Source of the DNA: an uncultured Pelagibacteraceae bacterium
GTDB taxonomy: Bacteria > Pseudomonadota > Alphaproteobacteria > Pelagibacterales > Pelagibacteraceae
NCBI GenBank assembly: GCA_902579465.1
Contig: CACHGV010000008.1
Location: 1 to 39,083, forward strand
Direction: 5' to 3'
Length of the DNA: 39,083 bases
Of this stretch, positions 25,084 through 33,094 are shown piece after piece. The position numbers were made by a program, and so were the translations under genes. Every line of letters starts with the position of its first letter. Within the stretch, counting starts at the first letter, position 1. The notes under the pieces are model-generated. The model was not told the origin of the DNA, ran no database searches, and was given only the letters and a program-made list of their open reading frames with translations.

Positions 25084-25443
25084 TTAAGCTCCCCCTACTA
25101 CAAAATAAAAAAATCTTGAAAATAGAGTATATTTAAATTCTGCAGTCATTAAAAATATAAAACACGCAATTGCAGTCATTGGCCATAACAGAACATTTAC
25201 TAAAGCATATCTTTCCCAGAACAAGTGCATGAAAAAGGCCATAATTAACCCTGCTTTTAAAAACATAAAGAATAATATTAGTGACCATCTCAACATTCCT
25301 TGAAATTGGTACCAGTCAACCATGTACGAAAAGAAACTTAGAACAAATAACAACAACCAAATCCAAAGATAAATTCCTATCTTTTGAGTACTTGTTTGAT
25401 CTTCTTTTTTAGTTGTCTCGTTCATTTTGTTAGTCTCTTCCAT
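25084..25443 (-). CDS. Cytochrome c oxidase subunit IV-like protein
   Basis: A 119-residue protein with a hydrophilic N-terminus and three helices: IYLWIWLLLFVLSFFSYMV, LILFFMFLKAGLIMAFFMHL and VLLWPMTAIACFIFLM. The FMFLKAGLIMAFFMHL stretch resembles the CyoD/prokaryotic COX4 family of small subunits of heme-copper oxidases. It follows coxC by 8 bases. An internal ATG six codons in (25425) is an alternative start. Confidence 0.82.
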   Translation of the reverse strand: MEETNKMNETTKKEDQTSTQKIGIYLWIWLLLFVLSFFSYMVDWYQFQGMLRWSLILFFMFLKAGLIMAFFMHLFWERYALVNVLLWPMTAIACFIFLMTAEFKYTLFSRFFYFVVGGA

Positions 25444-25451
25444 ATTTCATC

Positions 25452-26162
25452 TTACCACAAATAGAAAAATGCGAAAATGAAAACCCAAACTAGATCTACG
25501 AAGTGCCAATAAAGACCTAATATTTCAATTTCAACATAATCCCCTTTCATTTTAGTAAACCAGCCTCTTTTTTTACTCTCATAATGACCAGCAAAAACTT
25601 TATAAGTGTAAATAAATAAGAAAATCACCCCAATTGAGACATGGAAACCATGGAAACCTGTTATCATAAAAAAGAAAGAACCAAACTGTGATGCACCAAA
25701 AGGATTTCCCCACGGTCTAACACCTTCATGAATTAGTTTAGACCACTCAAAAACTTGCATTCCTACAAATGTAAGTCCACCTACAGCAGTAGCTAGAATT
25801 AGCCAACCACACATTTTACGATTTTTTTCGTAACCATATTTAACCGCTAATGCCATTGTTCCACTGCTTGTGATCAACACAAAAGTCATTATCGCAATAA
25901 GTAAAAGTGGGACAGGTACACCTCCTACATATAAAGAAAAAACCTCACTCGTGTTAGGCCAATCAACAATTGTTGATCCTCTACCTTTCATATAAGAAAT
26001 TAAAAAACAGCTAAATACAAAAGTATCACTCAATAAAAAGATCCACATCATGGCTTTGCCCCAATGCACACCTTTAAACATAGTTTGGTCTGAACCAGTG
26101 TCAGACGCCATGCCCTTAAACCCAGGTTTAAGTTCGAAGCCGTCTATTTTTTGTTCAGACAT
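25452..26162 (-). CDS. coxC: Cytochrome c oxidase subunit III
   Basis: A 236-residue membrane protein of the heme-copper oxidase subunit III family with five to six helices. Motifs are GKAMMWIFLLSDTFVFSCF, FMITGFHGFHVSIGVIFLF, and EILGLYWHFVDLVWVFIFAFFYL at the C-terminus. Subunit III stabilises the catalytic subunit I. It follows coxA by 10 bases. A second subunit III-like protein is encoded at 29178-29855. Confidence 0.92.
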   Translation of the reverse strand: MSEQKIDGFELKPGFKGMASDTGSDQTMFKGVHWGKAMMWIFLLSDTFVFSCFLISYMKGRGSTIVDWPNTSEVFSLYVGGVPVPLLLIAIMTFVLITSSGTMALAVKYGYEKNRKMCGWLILATAVGGLTFVGMQVFEWSKLIHEGVRPWGNPFGASQFGSFFFMITGFHGFHVSIGVIFLFIYTYKVFAGHYESKKRGWFTKMKGDYVEIEILGLYWHFVDLVWVFIFAFFYLW

Positions 26163-26172
26163 TATTTTTCTC

Positions 26173-28011
26173 TTAAGTTTTCTCTACTTCTGTGTGTATT
26201 ACTTCACTAGGTGCTGTTGTTTGTGGAATAAAGTCGTCTTTTGCTCCTGGAACACTAAAGTCGTAAGGCCATCTGTGAACAACTGGAAGTCTTTCACCAA
26301 AGTTACCATGTTCTGGTGGAACAGTAGAAGTATACCATTCAAGTGAATTAGCTTTCCAAGGGTTTTGTTCAGCTTTTTTACCTGTTTTTAAGGTTTTAAT
26401 GATATTGAAAACTAAAATAAACTGTGCTGCACCGACTATAAATGCTGCAATACTTATAAATTCGTTCATACCAACTGCTGATGTCATATACGGACTATCA
26501 TACATTTCAAAATATCTTCTTGGAACTCCGATAAAACCTAGATAATGCATTGGGAAATAAATTGAATAAGCTCCTAAAAAAGTGATCCAGAAGTGCCATT
26601 TTCCTAGACCTTCGTGTAACATTTTTCCAGCTACTAATGGGAACCAATGATAAACTGCTCCCATAATAACCATTAATGGTGCAATACCCATAACCATATG
26701 GAAGTGTGCTATTACAAAATATGTATCAGATAATGGAACATCAACAGAAACATTTCCTAGAAATATTCCAGTAATTCCACCATTTACAAATGTTACTATA
26801 AATCCTAGGCACCATAACATCACAGTATTAATTCTAATATTTCCTCTCCATAAAGTAAGTATCCAGTTATAAACTTTCATGGCGGTAGGAACGGCAATAA
26901 TTAATGTGGTTGTTGCAAAGAAAAATCCAAACCAAGGGTTCATTCCACTAACGTACATGTGGTGGGCCCATACAAAGAAACTTAAACCTCCAATACCAAC
27001 AATTGCCCAAACCATCATTCTGTAACCAAATATGTTTTTTCTTGCATGAACTGATATCAAGTCTGAAACTATTCCAAATGCAGGTAATGCAACAATGTAA
27101 ACTTCAGGGTGTCCAAAGAACCAAAATAAGTGTTGGAAAAGTATTGGGCTTCCTCCACCATATTCAAGAACCTCTCCTGCCTTTAATATTGTTGGCATAA
27201 AGAAACTTGTTTGTAAAACTTTATCTAATGTCATCATAATCGCACTAACTAGTAGTGCTGGAAATGCTAACATTGCTAGTACAGTTGCTGTGAATATGCC
27301 CCAAACTGTTAAAGGCATTCTCATTAAAGTCATTCCTCTAGTTCTAGCTTGTAGAATTGTAATCATATAGTTCAGTCCACCCATTGTGAAACCAATTACA
27401 AATAAAGACAAAGATATAAGCATCAGAAGTATTCCCATACCTGATCCAGGAGTTCCCTCCAAAATAGTTTGTGGTGGATACAAGGTCCATCCCGCTCCTG
27501 TTGGTCCACCCGGAACAAAGAAACTTGCCATTAAAACTGCGACTGCAACAAAGAACATCCAGAAGCTAAGCATATTAACATATGGGAAAACCATATCTCT
27601 TGCTCCTACCATGAGTGGAATTAGATAATTCCCAAAGCCTCCGAGAAATAGTGCAGTTAAAAAGTAAACTACCATGATCATACCATGCATAGTTACAAAT
27701 TGATAATAATGTTCTGCTGTCATGAAACCTGCTAATTCTGGAAAACCTAATTGAAGTCTCATTAACCAAGATAAAATTAAACCTACAATTCCAGTAAATA
27801 CTGCAGTTAAGAAATATTGTACTCCGATAACTTTTGCATCCTGGCAAAAAACCCATTTTTCGATAAAACTATGTCCATGATATAAATCTTGCTCACCGAC
27901 TTCTGCTGGTCTTACGTAATCTATGTCCGGATTCGCAGAACCGGCTGAGCCATCCATAACTTCTGATGACTGGGCTTGATATGATTTATTGTTATCGTAT
28001 TCGTCTGACAT
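26173..28011 (-). CDS. coxA: Cytochrome c oxidase subunit I, aa3 type
   Basis: The catalytic subunit reduces O2 to water and pumps protons. The 612-residue protein has all metal ligands: H109 (low-spin heme, TMHGMIMV), the CuB histidines H301, H350 and H351, cross-linked Y305 in GHPEVYI, and H436/H438 in VIAHFHMVMG. E303 and the GNYLIPLMVGARDMVFP motif (N128, D139) point to an A1-type oxidase with a D channel. A 48-residue hydrophilic N-terminal extension precedes the first helix. AGAGGA shortly before the ATG on the minus strand is a usable ribosome-binding site. The 43-base gap from coxB is A+T-rich. Confidence 0.97.
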   Translation of the reverse strand: MSDEYDNNKSYQAQSSEVMDGSAGSANPDIDYVRPAEVGEQDLYHGHSFIEKWVFCQDAKVIGVQYFLTAVFTGIVGLILSWLMRLQLGFPELAGFMTAEHYYQFVTMHGMIMVVYFLTALFLGGFGNYLIPLMVGARDMVFPYVNMLSFWMFFVAVAVLMASFFVPGGPTGAGWTLYPPQTILEGTPGSGMGILLMLISLSLFVIGFTMGGLNYMITILQARTRGMTLMRMPLTVWGIFTATVLAMLAFPALLVSAIMMTLDKVLQTSFFMPTILKAGEVLEYGGGSPILFQHLFWFFGHPEVYIVALPAFGIVSDLISVHARKNIFGYRMMVWAIVGIGGLSFFVWAHHMYVSGMNPWFGFFFATTTLIIAVPTAMKVYNWILTLWRGNIRINTVMLWCLGFIVTFVNGGITGIFLGNVSVDVPLSDTYFVIAHFHMVMGIAPLMVIMGAVYHWFPLVAGKMLHEGLGKWHFWITFLGAYSIYFPMHYLGFIGVPRRYFEMYDSPYMTSAVGMNEFISIAAFIVGAAQFILVFNIIKTLKTGKKAEQNPWKANSLEWYTSTVPPEHGNFGERLPVVHRWPYDFSVPGAKDDFIPQTTAPSEVIHTEVEKT

Positions 28012-28054
28012 AATTTTATCCTCTATATATATTTTTTTTTAAATTAATAAATTG

Positions 28055-28891
28055 TTATTTTTTGGCCAATTTGTTCCCATCCACGTTTAATTTCTCATAT
28101 CTTGCAGATAATTGCTCAAAAGTTTCTTGTTCGCTCAACCAAACTTCATAATCAGCCTTATCTTGGACCTCTACACCACCTCTCATCGCGTAGTGTCCAA
28201 CACCACAATACTCTGCACATAAAACTTCATATTCACCTACTTTGTTAGGTTCAAACCAATAGAAAGTAACAGTTCCTGGAACTGCATCCATTTTTGCTCT
28301 AAATTGTGGAACATACCAATTATGAAGTACATCTACTGATCTTAATAAAATTTTTACAGGTCTATTATTTTCTAAATTTATAACATCACTCTCAACCATT
28401 ATGTCATCTCTTCCAAATGGATCATCTGGGTTGATACCAAATGGATTGTTGTCAGCAATGTTTCTTACTTGTGTAGTTCCTAATTTTCCATCTGCACCAG
28501 GAAGTCTATATTGCCATCCCCATTGCCATGCCATTACATCAACTTCAATTGCATTCTTTGGAACGTTAACATATTGATTCCAAATAATAAGACCAGGTGC
28601 TAGTAAAGCAGCAACTCCCAAGGTAGTTGCCCATGTTAAAATTTTTTCTAATTTTTTATCCTCTGGTTTATATTCTGCTCTTCTATCCTCTTTATGTGAA
28701 TATTTAAAAACACAGTAAATCATAAATAGACAAACAGCTACGAATACTCCTCCACCTACCCAAAAAGTAAGTGTTATAGTATCGTCCATTCCACCCCAGT
28801 TTGATGCTATATCGGTCCAATACCAAGGGGTAAAAATATGGAATAAGACAGATCCGATGATTACTAATAAAAAAATTATTCCTGCATGCAT
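28055..28891 (-). CDS. coxB: Cytochrome c oxidase subunit II (CuA)
   Basis: Subunit II accepts electrons from cytochrome c through its periplasmic CuA centre. The 278-residue protein has two N-terminal helices (about 3-22 and 40-62), AWQWGWQYRLPG, and a complete CuA site: H190 and C225, E227, C229, H233, M236 in CAEYCGVGHYAM. It is the first gene of coxBAC-coxIV-orf87-ctaB. A perfect 17-base palindrome lies upstream, at 28926-28942. Confidence 0.97.
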   Translation of the reverse strand: MHAGIIFLLVIIGSVLFHIFTPWYWTDIASNWGGMDDTITLTFWVGGGVFVAVCLFMIYCVFKYSHKEDRRAEYKPEDKKLEKILTWATTLGVAALLAPGLIIWNQYVNVPKNAIEVDVMAWQWGWQYRLPGADGKLGTTQVRNIADNNPFGINPDDPFGRDDIMVESDVINLENNRPVKILLRSVDVLHNWYVPQFRAKMDAVPGTVTFYWFEPNKVGEYEVLCAEYCGVGHYAMRGGVEVQDKADYEVWLSEQETFEQLSARYEKLNVDGNKLAKK

Positions 28892-28925
28892 AAGGGTTAT
28901 ATAGAAGAATAATCCTATAAATACC

Positions 28926-28942
28926 TATGACAAAATGTCATA
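28926..28942. promoter_or_regulatory. Perfect palindrome in the coxB divergent promoter region
   Basis: TATGACA-AAA-TGTCATA is a 7-base inverted repeat with a 3-base spacer. It lies in the 87-base gap between coxB (minus) and the 63-codon gene (plus), about 35 bases from each start. The symmetry is that of an operator for a dimeric regulator. It does not match the FNR/FixK (TTGAT-N4-ATCAA) or CRP (TGTGA-N6-TCACA) consensus, and I cannot name the factor. Confidence 0.5.
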
Positions 28943-28978
28943 AAACATATTAATTATACTAATATAATCAATATATTT

Positions 28979-29170
28979 ATGCTCGGTAAATTAGGTATTT
29001 TGATAACAATTCTTACTTTGGTTTTAGCATTCTATTTTGTAATTTCTTTAGGTGCAGGAAGATTCTCAAAAGGAGAGACAAAACCTGAAACTAAAAGATA
29101 CCTAAGATCAGTAAATATACTTTTAATTATAATTGCAGTGTTTGGATCAGTCTTAGTTTTATTTATATAA
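28979..29170 (+). CDS. Small two-helix membrane protein, possibly HIG1-like
   Basis: A 63-residue protein with two helices (about 4-24 and 44-62) joined by a basic loop, GAGRFSKGETKPETKRYLRSVN. The layout, a glycine-containing first helix, then a short loop with charged residues and an RxLRxxN-like entry to the second helix, loosely resembles bacterial HIG1-domain/twin-helix proteins. Some of these modulate cytochrome oxidase. The residue match is weak, so the family is a guess. It is divergent from coxB and shares its regulatory gap. TATAAT at 28963-28968 is a possible -10 element, leaving a very short leader. Confidence 0.65.
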   Translation: MLGKLGILITILTLVLAFYFVISLGAGRFSKGETKPETKRYLRSVNILLIIIAVFGSVLVLFI

Positions 29171-29177
29171 ATATAAA

Positions 29178-29855
29178 TTATGCAATCAAAGATTTGCAGA
29201 ATTCTATAACAGTATCATTGTATGCAAACATTATTGTAAAGAAAACTAGCCAAACTATAAATAAAAATAACCAGTATAATGAAAGAGCATTAATACTTTT
29301 TTCCTCTTTGTTATAATTTTTTTCATCTAATTTAAAAATTTTTGAGCTTACTTTGCCCCAGAAATAGAGACCTCCTAAAAGATGAATACCATGTAATGCA
29401 GTAAAGAAATAATAAGATGAAAAATATGTATTGGTTGAAACAAAATTTCCACTTTTCATAAGTTGATACCATAAAGCTAACTGTAGAAATAAAAATATAT
29501 AACTTAAAGCACCAACATAAATAAGATTTCTTTTTATTGTGTTTGTAATTCCATTTTTTAAATCTTTGCTTATTTTATTAAAAAATATTGTTACTAGAAT
29601 TAAGATCAATGTGTTTATCCAAAGTAAATTTGTCTTTAATATAAAAGTTGTATCTTGTTCAGGGGGTAGTGAGTAAAGATAGCCAGTAAAAATTAAACTA
29701 AATAAAGTTGTACTTACTCCAAAAATAATAATTACAGCTGACATTTGATTTGAAATTTCAAATGTTTTTCCGGAGTGGCCACTATCAATTACTGCTTGAT
29801 CTTGTTCCCAAGGTTTTTCTGTTATTGTGCCAAATATTTTCTTTAATAGAGACAT
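29178..29855 (-). CDS. Second cytochrome oxidase subunit III-like protein
   Basis: A 225-residue membrane protein with about five helices. FFTALHGIHLLGGLYFWG matches the conserved HG.H...G helix of heme-copper oxidase subunit III, and YWLFLFIVWLVFFTIMFAYN matches the family C-terminus. The N-terminal 40 residues are hydrophilic, and a 30-residue loop links two helices. It is clearly diverged from CoxC at 25452-26162 and stands alone without its own subunit I. It may be an alternative subunit III, an assembly protein, or a NorE-type partner. It is divergent from the Sco1 gene across a 36-base gap. Confidence 0.82.
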   Translation of the reverse strand: MSLLKKIFGTITEKPWEQDQAVIDSGHSGKTFEISNQMSAVIIIFGVSTTLFSLIFTGYLYSLPPEQDTTFILKTNLLWINTLILILVTIFFNKISKDLKNGITNTIKRNLIYVGALSYIFLFLQLALWYQLMKSGNFVSTNTYFSSYYFFTALHGIHLLGGLYFWGKVSSKIFKLDEKNYNKEEKSINALSLYWLFLFIVWLVFFTIMFAYNDTVIEFCKSLIA

Positions 29856-29861
29856 AATGTT

Positions 29862-29878
29862 TATATAGTTCCTATATA
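29862..29878. promoter_or_regulatory. A+T palindrome between divergent cox3-like and sco1 genes
   Basis: TATATAG-TTC-CTATATA is a 7-base inverted repeat with a 3-base spacer, in the 36-base gap between the two starts. It has the same 7-3-7 geometry as the palindrome upstream of coxB, but a different and lower-complexity sequence. TATAAT at 29877-29882 overlaps its end and could be the sco1 -10 element. This may be chance in A+T-rich DNA. Confidence 0.3.
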
Positions 29879-29891
29879 TAATTTTACAATA

Positions 29892-30479
29892 ATGAAAATA
29901 AAAACTTCAATAGCAGTATTAACTGGATGTTTAACAATATTCTTTTTTTTGATGCTTCCAGTATTTCTTTCTATGAAAGAACAAAAAGACCAATCAGTCG
30001 CAGCATTTAAGGGCTCAGATTTTAAGCTTAAAGATATGAACAATAATATTATAACTCAAGAATCTTTTGATGGACCTTTAACTGCAATTTTTTTTGGTTT
30101 TACAAATTGTCCAGATATTTGTCCAATGACTTTAAATAAAATGGATATCGCATTGAATAGAATAAAAAAAAATAAAAAAAAAGATTTTAAAGTTTTTTTT
30201 ATTAGTGTTGATCCTAAAAGAGATACTCCAGAGGTTATTAAAGATTATCTAAGAAATTTTGATAATGAGTTTATTGGAATAACAGGAGATCCAGGTGAAA
30301 TTTTTTTATTGTCTCAATCGTGGGGAATAATTAGTCAAAAGATTTTTTTTGAAAATGGTGATTACAATGTTGATCACAGTTCACCCGTTATTCTACTTAA
30401 AGATGGAAAATATATTGCTAAAATTTCTCACAGGGATGATATTAAAAAATCAATCAAATTAATTAACAAATATTTATAA
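29892..30479 (+). CDS. Sco1/SenC copper chaperone for cytochrome oxidase
   Basis: Sco1 delivers copper to the CuA site of CoxB and may reduce its Cys pair. The 195-residue protein has an N-terminal membrane anchor (about residues 7-27) and a thioredoxin fold with FFGFTNCPDICPMTL (C73, C77). The copper-ligand His is at about residue 161 in VDHSSPVILL. SVDPKRDTPEVIKDY is the family hallmark. Placement near the cox genes fits its role. It converges on rsmE with a 6-base overlap. Confidence 0.95.
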   Translation: MKIKTSIAVLTGCLTIFFFLMLPVFLSMKEQKDQSVAAFKGSDFKLKDMNNNIITQESFDGPLTAIFFGFTNCPDICPMTLNKMDIALNRIKKNKKKDFKVFFISVDPKRDTPEVIKDYLRNFDNEFIGITGDPGEIFLLSQSWGIISQKIFFENGDYNVDHSSPVILLKDGKYIAKISHRDDIKKSIKLINKYL

Positions 30480-31184
30480 ATTCAAAATATAACTAAGTAT
30501 TGATATTGATGATATCACTGCAGTCTCTGATCTTAGAATATTTTCATTAATCTTGAATGATTTGACACCTTTAAAATTTAAAATATTATACCTCTCCTGC
30601 TCTGAAAAGTCTCCCTCAGGTCCAATAATAACGCATAAAGGTTTAGTTATATTTTTATTAAATTCAATTTTTTTTCTTTTAGTATTTAGATCAGTAAAAA
30701 TTAAATCTATTTTGTCTTCATTTTTATTTAAAAAACTTTTCAAGTTTTGAGGTTTTTCTAATAAAGGAGGATTGATCCTATTTGATTGCTCAGTTGCTTC
30801 TATTATTATTTTTTCTAATCTTTCAGAATTAATTTTTCTAACAATAGTACGATCAAAAATAATTGGAATAAATTTGGTTACTCCCAATTCAGTAGCCTTC
30901 TGTATCATAAAATTTGAATAATTTGATTTAATAGGAGAAAATGCCAACCAAATATCTACTAGGTTTTCTTTATTTCTTAATTTTTCTTGAATACTAAATT
31001 CAACTTTGCCACTACTGATATTATTAATTTTAGCCAACCACTCACCGTTTTTATTAAATAGTGAAAAATTTTCACCAATTTTAACTCTCATTACTTTTGT
31101 TAAATAGTGTGATTGTGGTTTTTCAAGGTAAGAATTAAAATTAAGAGATAAACTTTCGGGATAAAATATTCTAATATTACTCAT
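30474..31184 (-). CDS. rsmE: 16S rRNA (uracil1498-N3)-methyltransferase
   Basis: RsmE methylates U1498 of 16S rRNA. The 236-residue SPOUT methylase has N-terminal HYLTKVMRVKIGE, middle FSPIKSNYSNFMIQKATELGVTKFIPI, and the knot motifs IIGPEGDFSEQE and LRSETAVISSISIL. The common GPEGGF motif reads GPEGDF. Its start is 16 bases from the divergent HAD gene. Confidence 0.93.
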   Translation of the reverse strand: MSNIRIFYPESLSLNFNSYLEKPQSHYLTKVMRVKIGENFSLFNKNGEWLAKINNISSGKVEFSIQEKLRNKENLVDIWLAFSPIKSNYSNFMIQKATELGVTKFIPIIFDRTIVRKINSERLEKIIIEATEQSNRINPPLLEKPQNLKSFLNKNEDKIDLIFTDLNTKRKKIEFNKNITKPLCVIIGPEGDFSEQERYNILNFKGVKSFKINENILRSETAVISSISILSYILNL

Positions 31185-31200
31185 ATCTAGAAAGTAAATT

Positions 31201-31860
31201 ATGAAAAATATTAAAGCAATAATTTTCGATGCCTATGGAACTTTATTTGATGTCAATTCCGCAGCAGAAAAATGTAAAGATAAAATTGGCAGTAAATGGG
31301 AAAGCTTTTCAAATTATTGGAGAACAACTCAGCTAGAATATACTTGGCTTAGAAGTCTAATGAAAAGACATAAAGATTTTTGGAAAATTACTGAGGATAG
31401 TTTAGATAAATCAATGAAAGTTTTTAATATTAATCCTAATATGAAAAGTCAATTACTTGATCTTTATAAAATTCTTTCCCCTTATCCAGAAGTAAAAGAA
31501 ACTCTACAATTATTAAAAGAAAAAAATTACAAACTATCAATACTGTCAAATGGAACTCCTACCCTTCTCAATGAATTGGTCTCCAGAAATAATCTTAAAG
31601 TTTTTGATGATATTTTTTCGGTGGAAGAAGTGGGTATTTTCAAGCCAGATTCAAAGGTATACGATATTCCAGTTAAAAAATACAAGATTGAAAAACATGA
31701 AGTAGCTTTTTTAAGCGCTAATACATGGGATGTTTCTGGGGGTGGTAATTATGGTTATAATGCTATTTGGGTGAATAGAAATAATATTATTTTTGATAAT
31801 CTAGATTACTTTCCGGAAAGTCAGATAAATAATCTTAAAGACTTGCTTGATATTATTTAA
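31201..31860 (+). CDS. HAD-superfamily hydrolase, L-2-haloacid dehalogenase type
   Basis: A 219-residue type II haloacid dehalogenase-like hydrolase. It has nucleophile D10 in IIFDAYGTLFDV, SILSNGTPTLL (motif II), the Lys region EEVGIFKPDSKVYD, and FLSANTWDVSGGGNYGYNAIWVNR, close to the AxxxWDxxGA motif of true 2-haloacid dehalogenases. The real substrate may be a haloacid or another 2-substituted acid. Twenty bases separate it from the doxX-like gene. Confidence 0.87.
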   Translation: MKNIKAIIFDAYGTLFDVNSAAEKCKDKIGSKWESFSNYWRTTQLEYTWLRSLMKRHKDFWKITEDSLDKSMKVFNINPNMKSQLLDLYKILSPYPEVKETLQLLKEKNYKLSILSNGTPTLLNELVSRNNLKVFDDIFSVEEVGIFKPDSKVYDIPVKKYKIEKHEVAFLSANTWDVSGGGNYGYNAIWVNRNNIIFDNLDYFPESQINNLKDLLDII

Positions 31861-31880
31861 CAAGTCATTATTTTGAAATT

Positions 31881-32252
31881 ATGACAAATATTTTAGATCT
31901 TGTTGCAAGAATTTTAATTTCAGCTTTATTTCTTCTTAATGGTATTTTTAAAATTAGTAATTATGATGGAACTGTTGGATGGATGGAAGGTTTTGGAATA
32001 CCAGGAATTTTACTTATACCAGCAATAATTTTGGAGATAGTTGGACCTATATTAATTATATTAGGCTATAAAGCAAAAATTGCAGCTGGTTTTTTAAGCT
32101 TATTTTGTATTGCTACAGCAGTAATTTTTCACAACGATTTTTCGGATCAGTTGCAATTAGGATCTTTTTTGAAAAATATAGCATTAGCAGGTGGGTTTCT
32201 ATTTATATTCATAAATGGAACTAAAGATTTTAGTTTAGACAAGAAATTTTAG
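31881..32252 (+). CDS. DoxX-family membrane protein
   Basis: A 123-residue protein with four helices. LVARILISALFLLNGIFKI, IPAIILEIVGPILIILGY and FLKNIALAGGFLFIFING are characteristic of the DoxX/DoxD family. Members are linked to redox or thiol stress in several bacteria, but the function here is open. It lies in a likely operon with the HAD hydrolase, pirin and quinone oxidoreductase. Confidence 0.83.
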   Translation: MTNILDLVARILISALFLLNGIFKISNYDGTVGWMEGFGIPGILLIPAIILEIVGPILIILGYKAKIAAGFLSLFCIATAVIFHNDFSDQLQLGSFLKNIALAGGFLFIFINGTKDFSLDKKF

Positions 32253-32257
32253 ATAAT

Positions 32258-33094
32258 ATGTCAGATATAGAGGTAAAAAAAATTATTGAACCTACGCCAG
32301 CATCTGACGGAGCTGGGGTTAAATTAAAAAGAAGTATTGGTATAGAGCCAAATTACTTTGATCCATTTTTAATGCTAGATGAATTTGGATCAGAAAATAG
32401 TGAAGATTATATAGCAGGTTTTCCACCACATCCTCATCGAGGAATAGAAACAGTAACTTATATGTTAGCTGGTGATTTTGAACACAAAGATAGTACAGGT
32501 GGTGAAGGTAGAATGACTGCAGGAGATGTTCAGTGGATGAAAACTGGTAGTGGAATAATTCACTCTGAAATGCCAGCAATGAAAGAAGGTAAACTGCATG
32601 GATTTCAATTATGGATCAATATGCCAGCTAAACTTAAAATGAGCAAACCTGATTACATCTATATAGATGCAGAGCAAATGCAATCATATAAAGATGAAGA
32701 AAAAATTGTAAAAGTCATAGCTGGTAAATTTGAACAGGCTGAAGGCAATGTAACAAAACATAATGTTGAGCCTATTTATTTTGATGTAGAATTAAATAAG
32801 GATAAAGAGTTCAATTTCGAATTACCATCAACTCACAATTCATTTATTTATTTAATTGAAGGAGAGATAAAAATTGGAAATCAGCAACATCAAAAAGTTG
32901 AAAATTCAAAACTAATTCTTTTAGAAAAGGGAGATAAACTTAAGATTTATGGCTCAACTGATGCTAAGTTTCTTCTTATTGCTGGAAAACCAATAGGTGA
33001 GCAAATTGCAAGAGGTGGTCCATTTGTTATGAACACTAAACAAGAAATCTTGCAAGCAGTCGAGGATTATCATAAAGGTACATTTGTAAAATGA
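32258..33094 (+). CDS. Pirin-family bicupin protein
   Basis: A 278-residue pirin with two cupin domains. The N-terminal domain has the metal ligands H58, H60, H102 and E104, in PPHPHRGIETVTYML and GSGIIHSEMP. Some bacterial pirins show quercetin dioxygenase activity or bind metabolic enzymes; which applies here is unknown. The C-terminal cupin includes FIYLIEGEIKIG and the tail ARGGPFVMNT. Its TGA overlaps the next ATG (ATGA). Confidence 0.92.
   Translation: MSDIEVKKIIEPTPASDGAGVKLKRSIGIEPNYFDPFLMLDEFGSENSEDYIAGFPPHPHRGIETVTYMLAGDFEHKDSTGGEGRMTAGDVQWMKTGSGIIHSEMPAMKEGKLHGFQLWINMPAKLKMSKPDYIYIDAEQMQSYKDEEKIVKVIAGKFEQAEGNVTKHNVEPIYFDVELNKDKEFNFELPSTHNSFIYLIEGEIKIGNQQHQKVENSKLILLEKGDKLKIYGSTDAKFLLIAGKPIGEQIARGGPFVMNTKQEILQAVEDYHKGTFVK

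Noticed and set aside
26131..26145. TTCGAAG-like sequence resembling a tRNA T-loop
   Set aside because: It is within the coxC coding sequence and no acceptor or anticodon stem can be formed around it.
27575..27856. Open frame on the minus strand inside coxA, and similar frames inside smc, ispH, atpF' and crtY
   Set aside because: They lie in other frames of strongly conserved genes, have no family resemblance and no independent start context. They are shadows of real genes.
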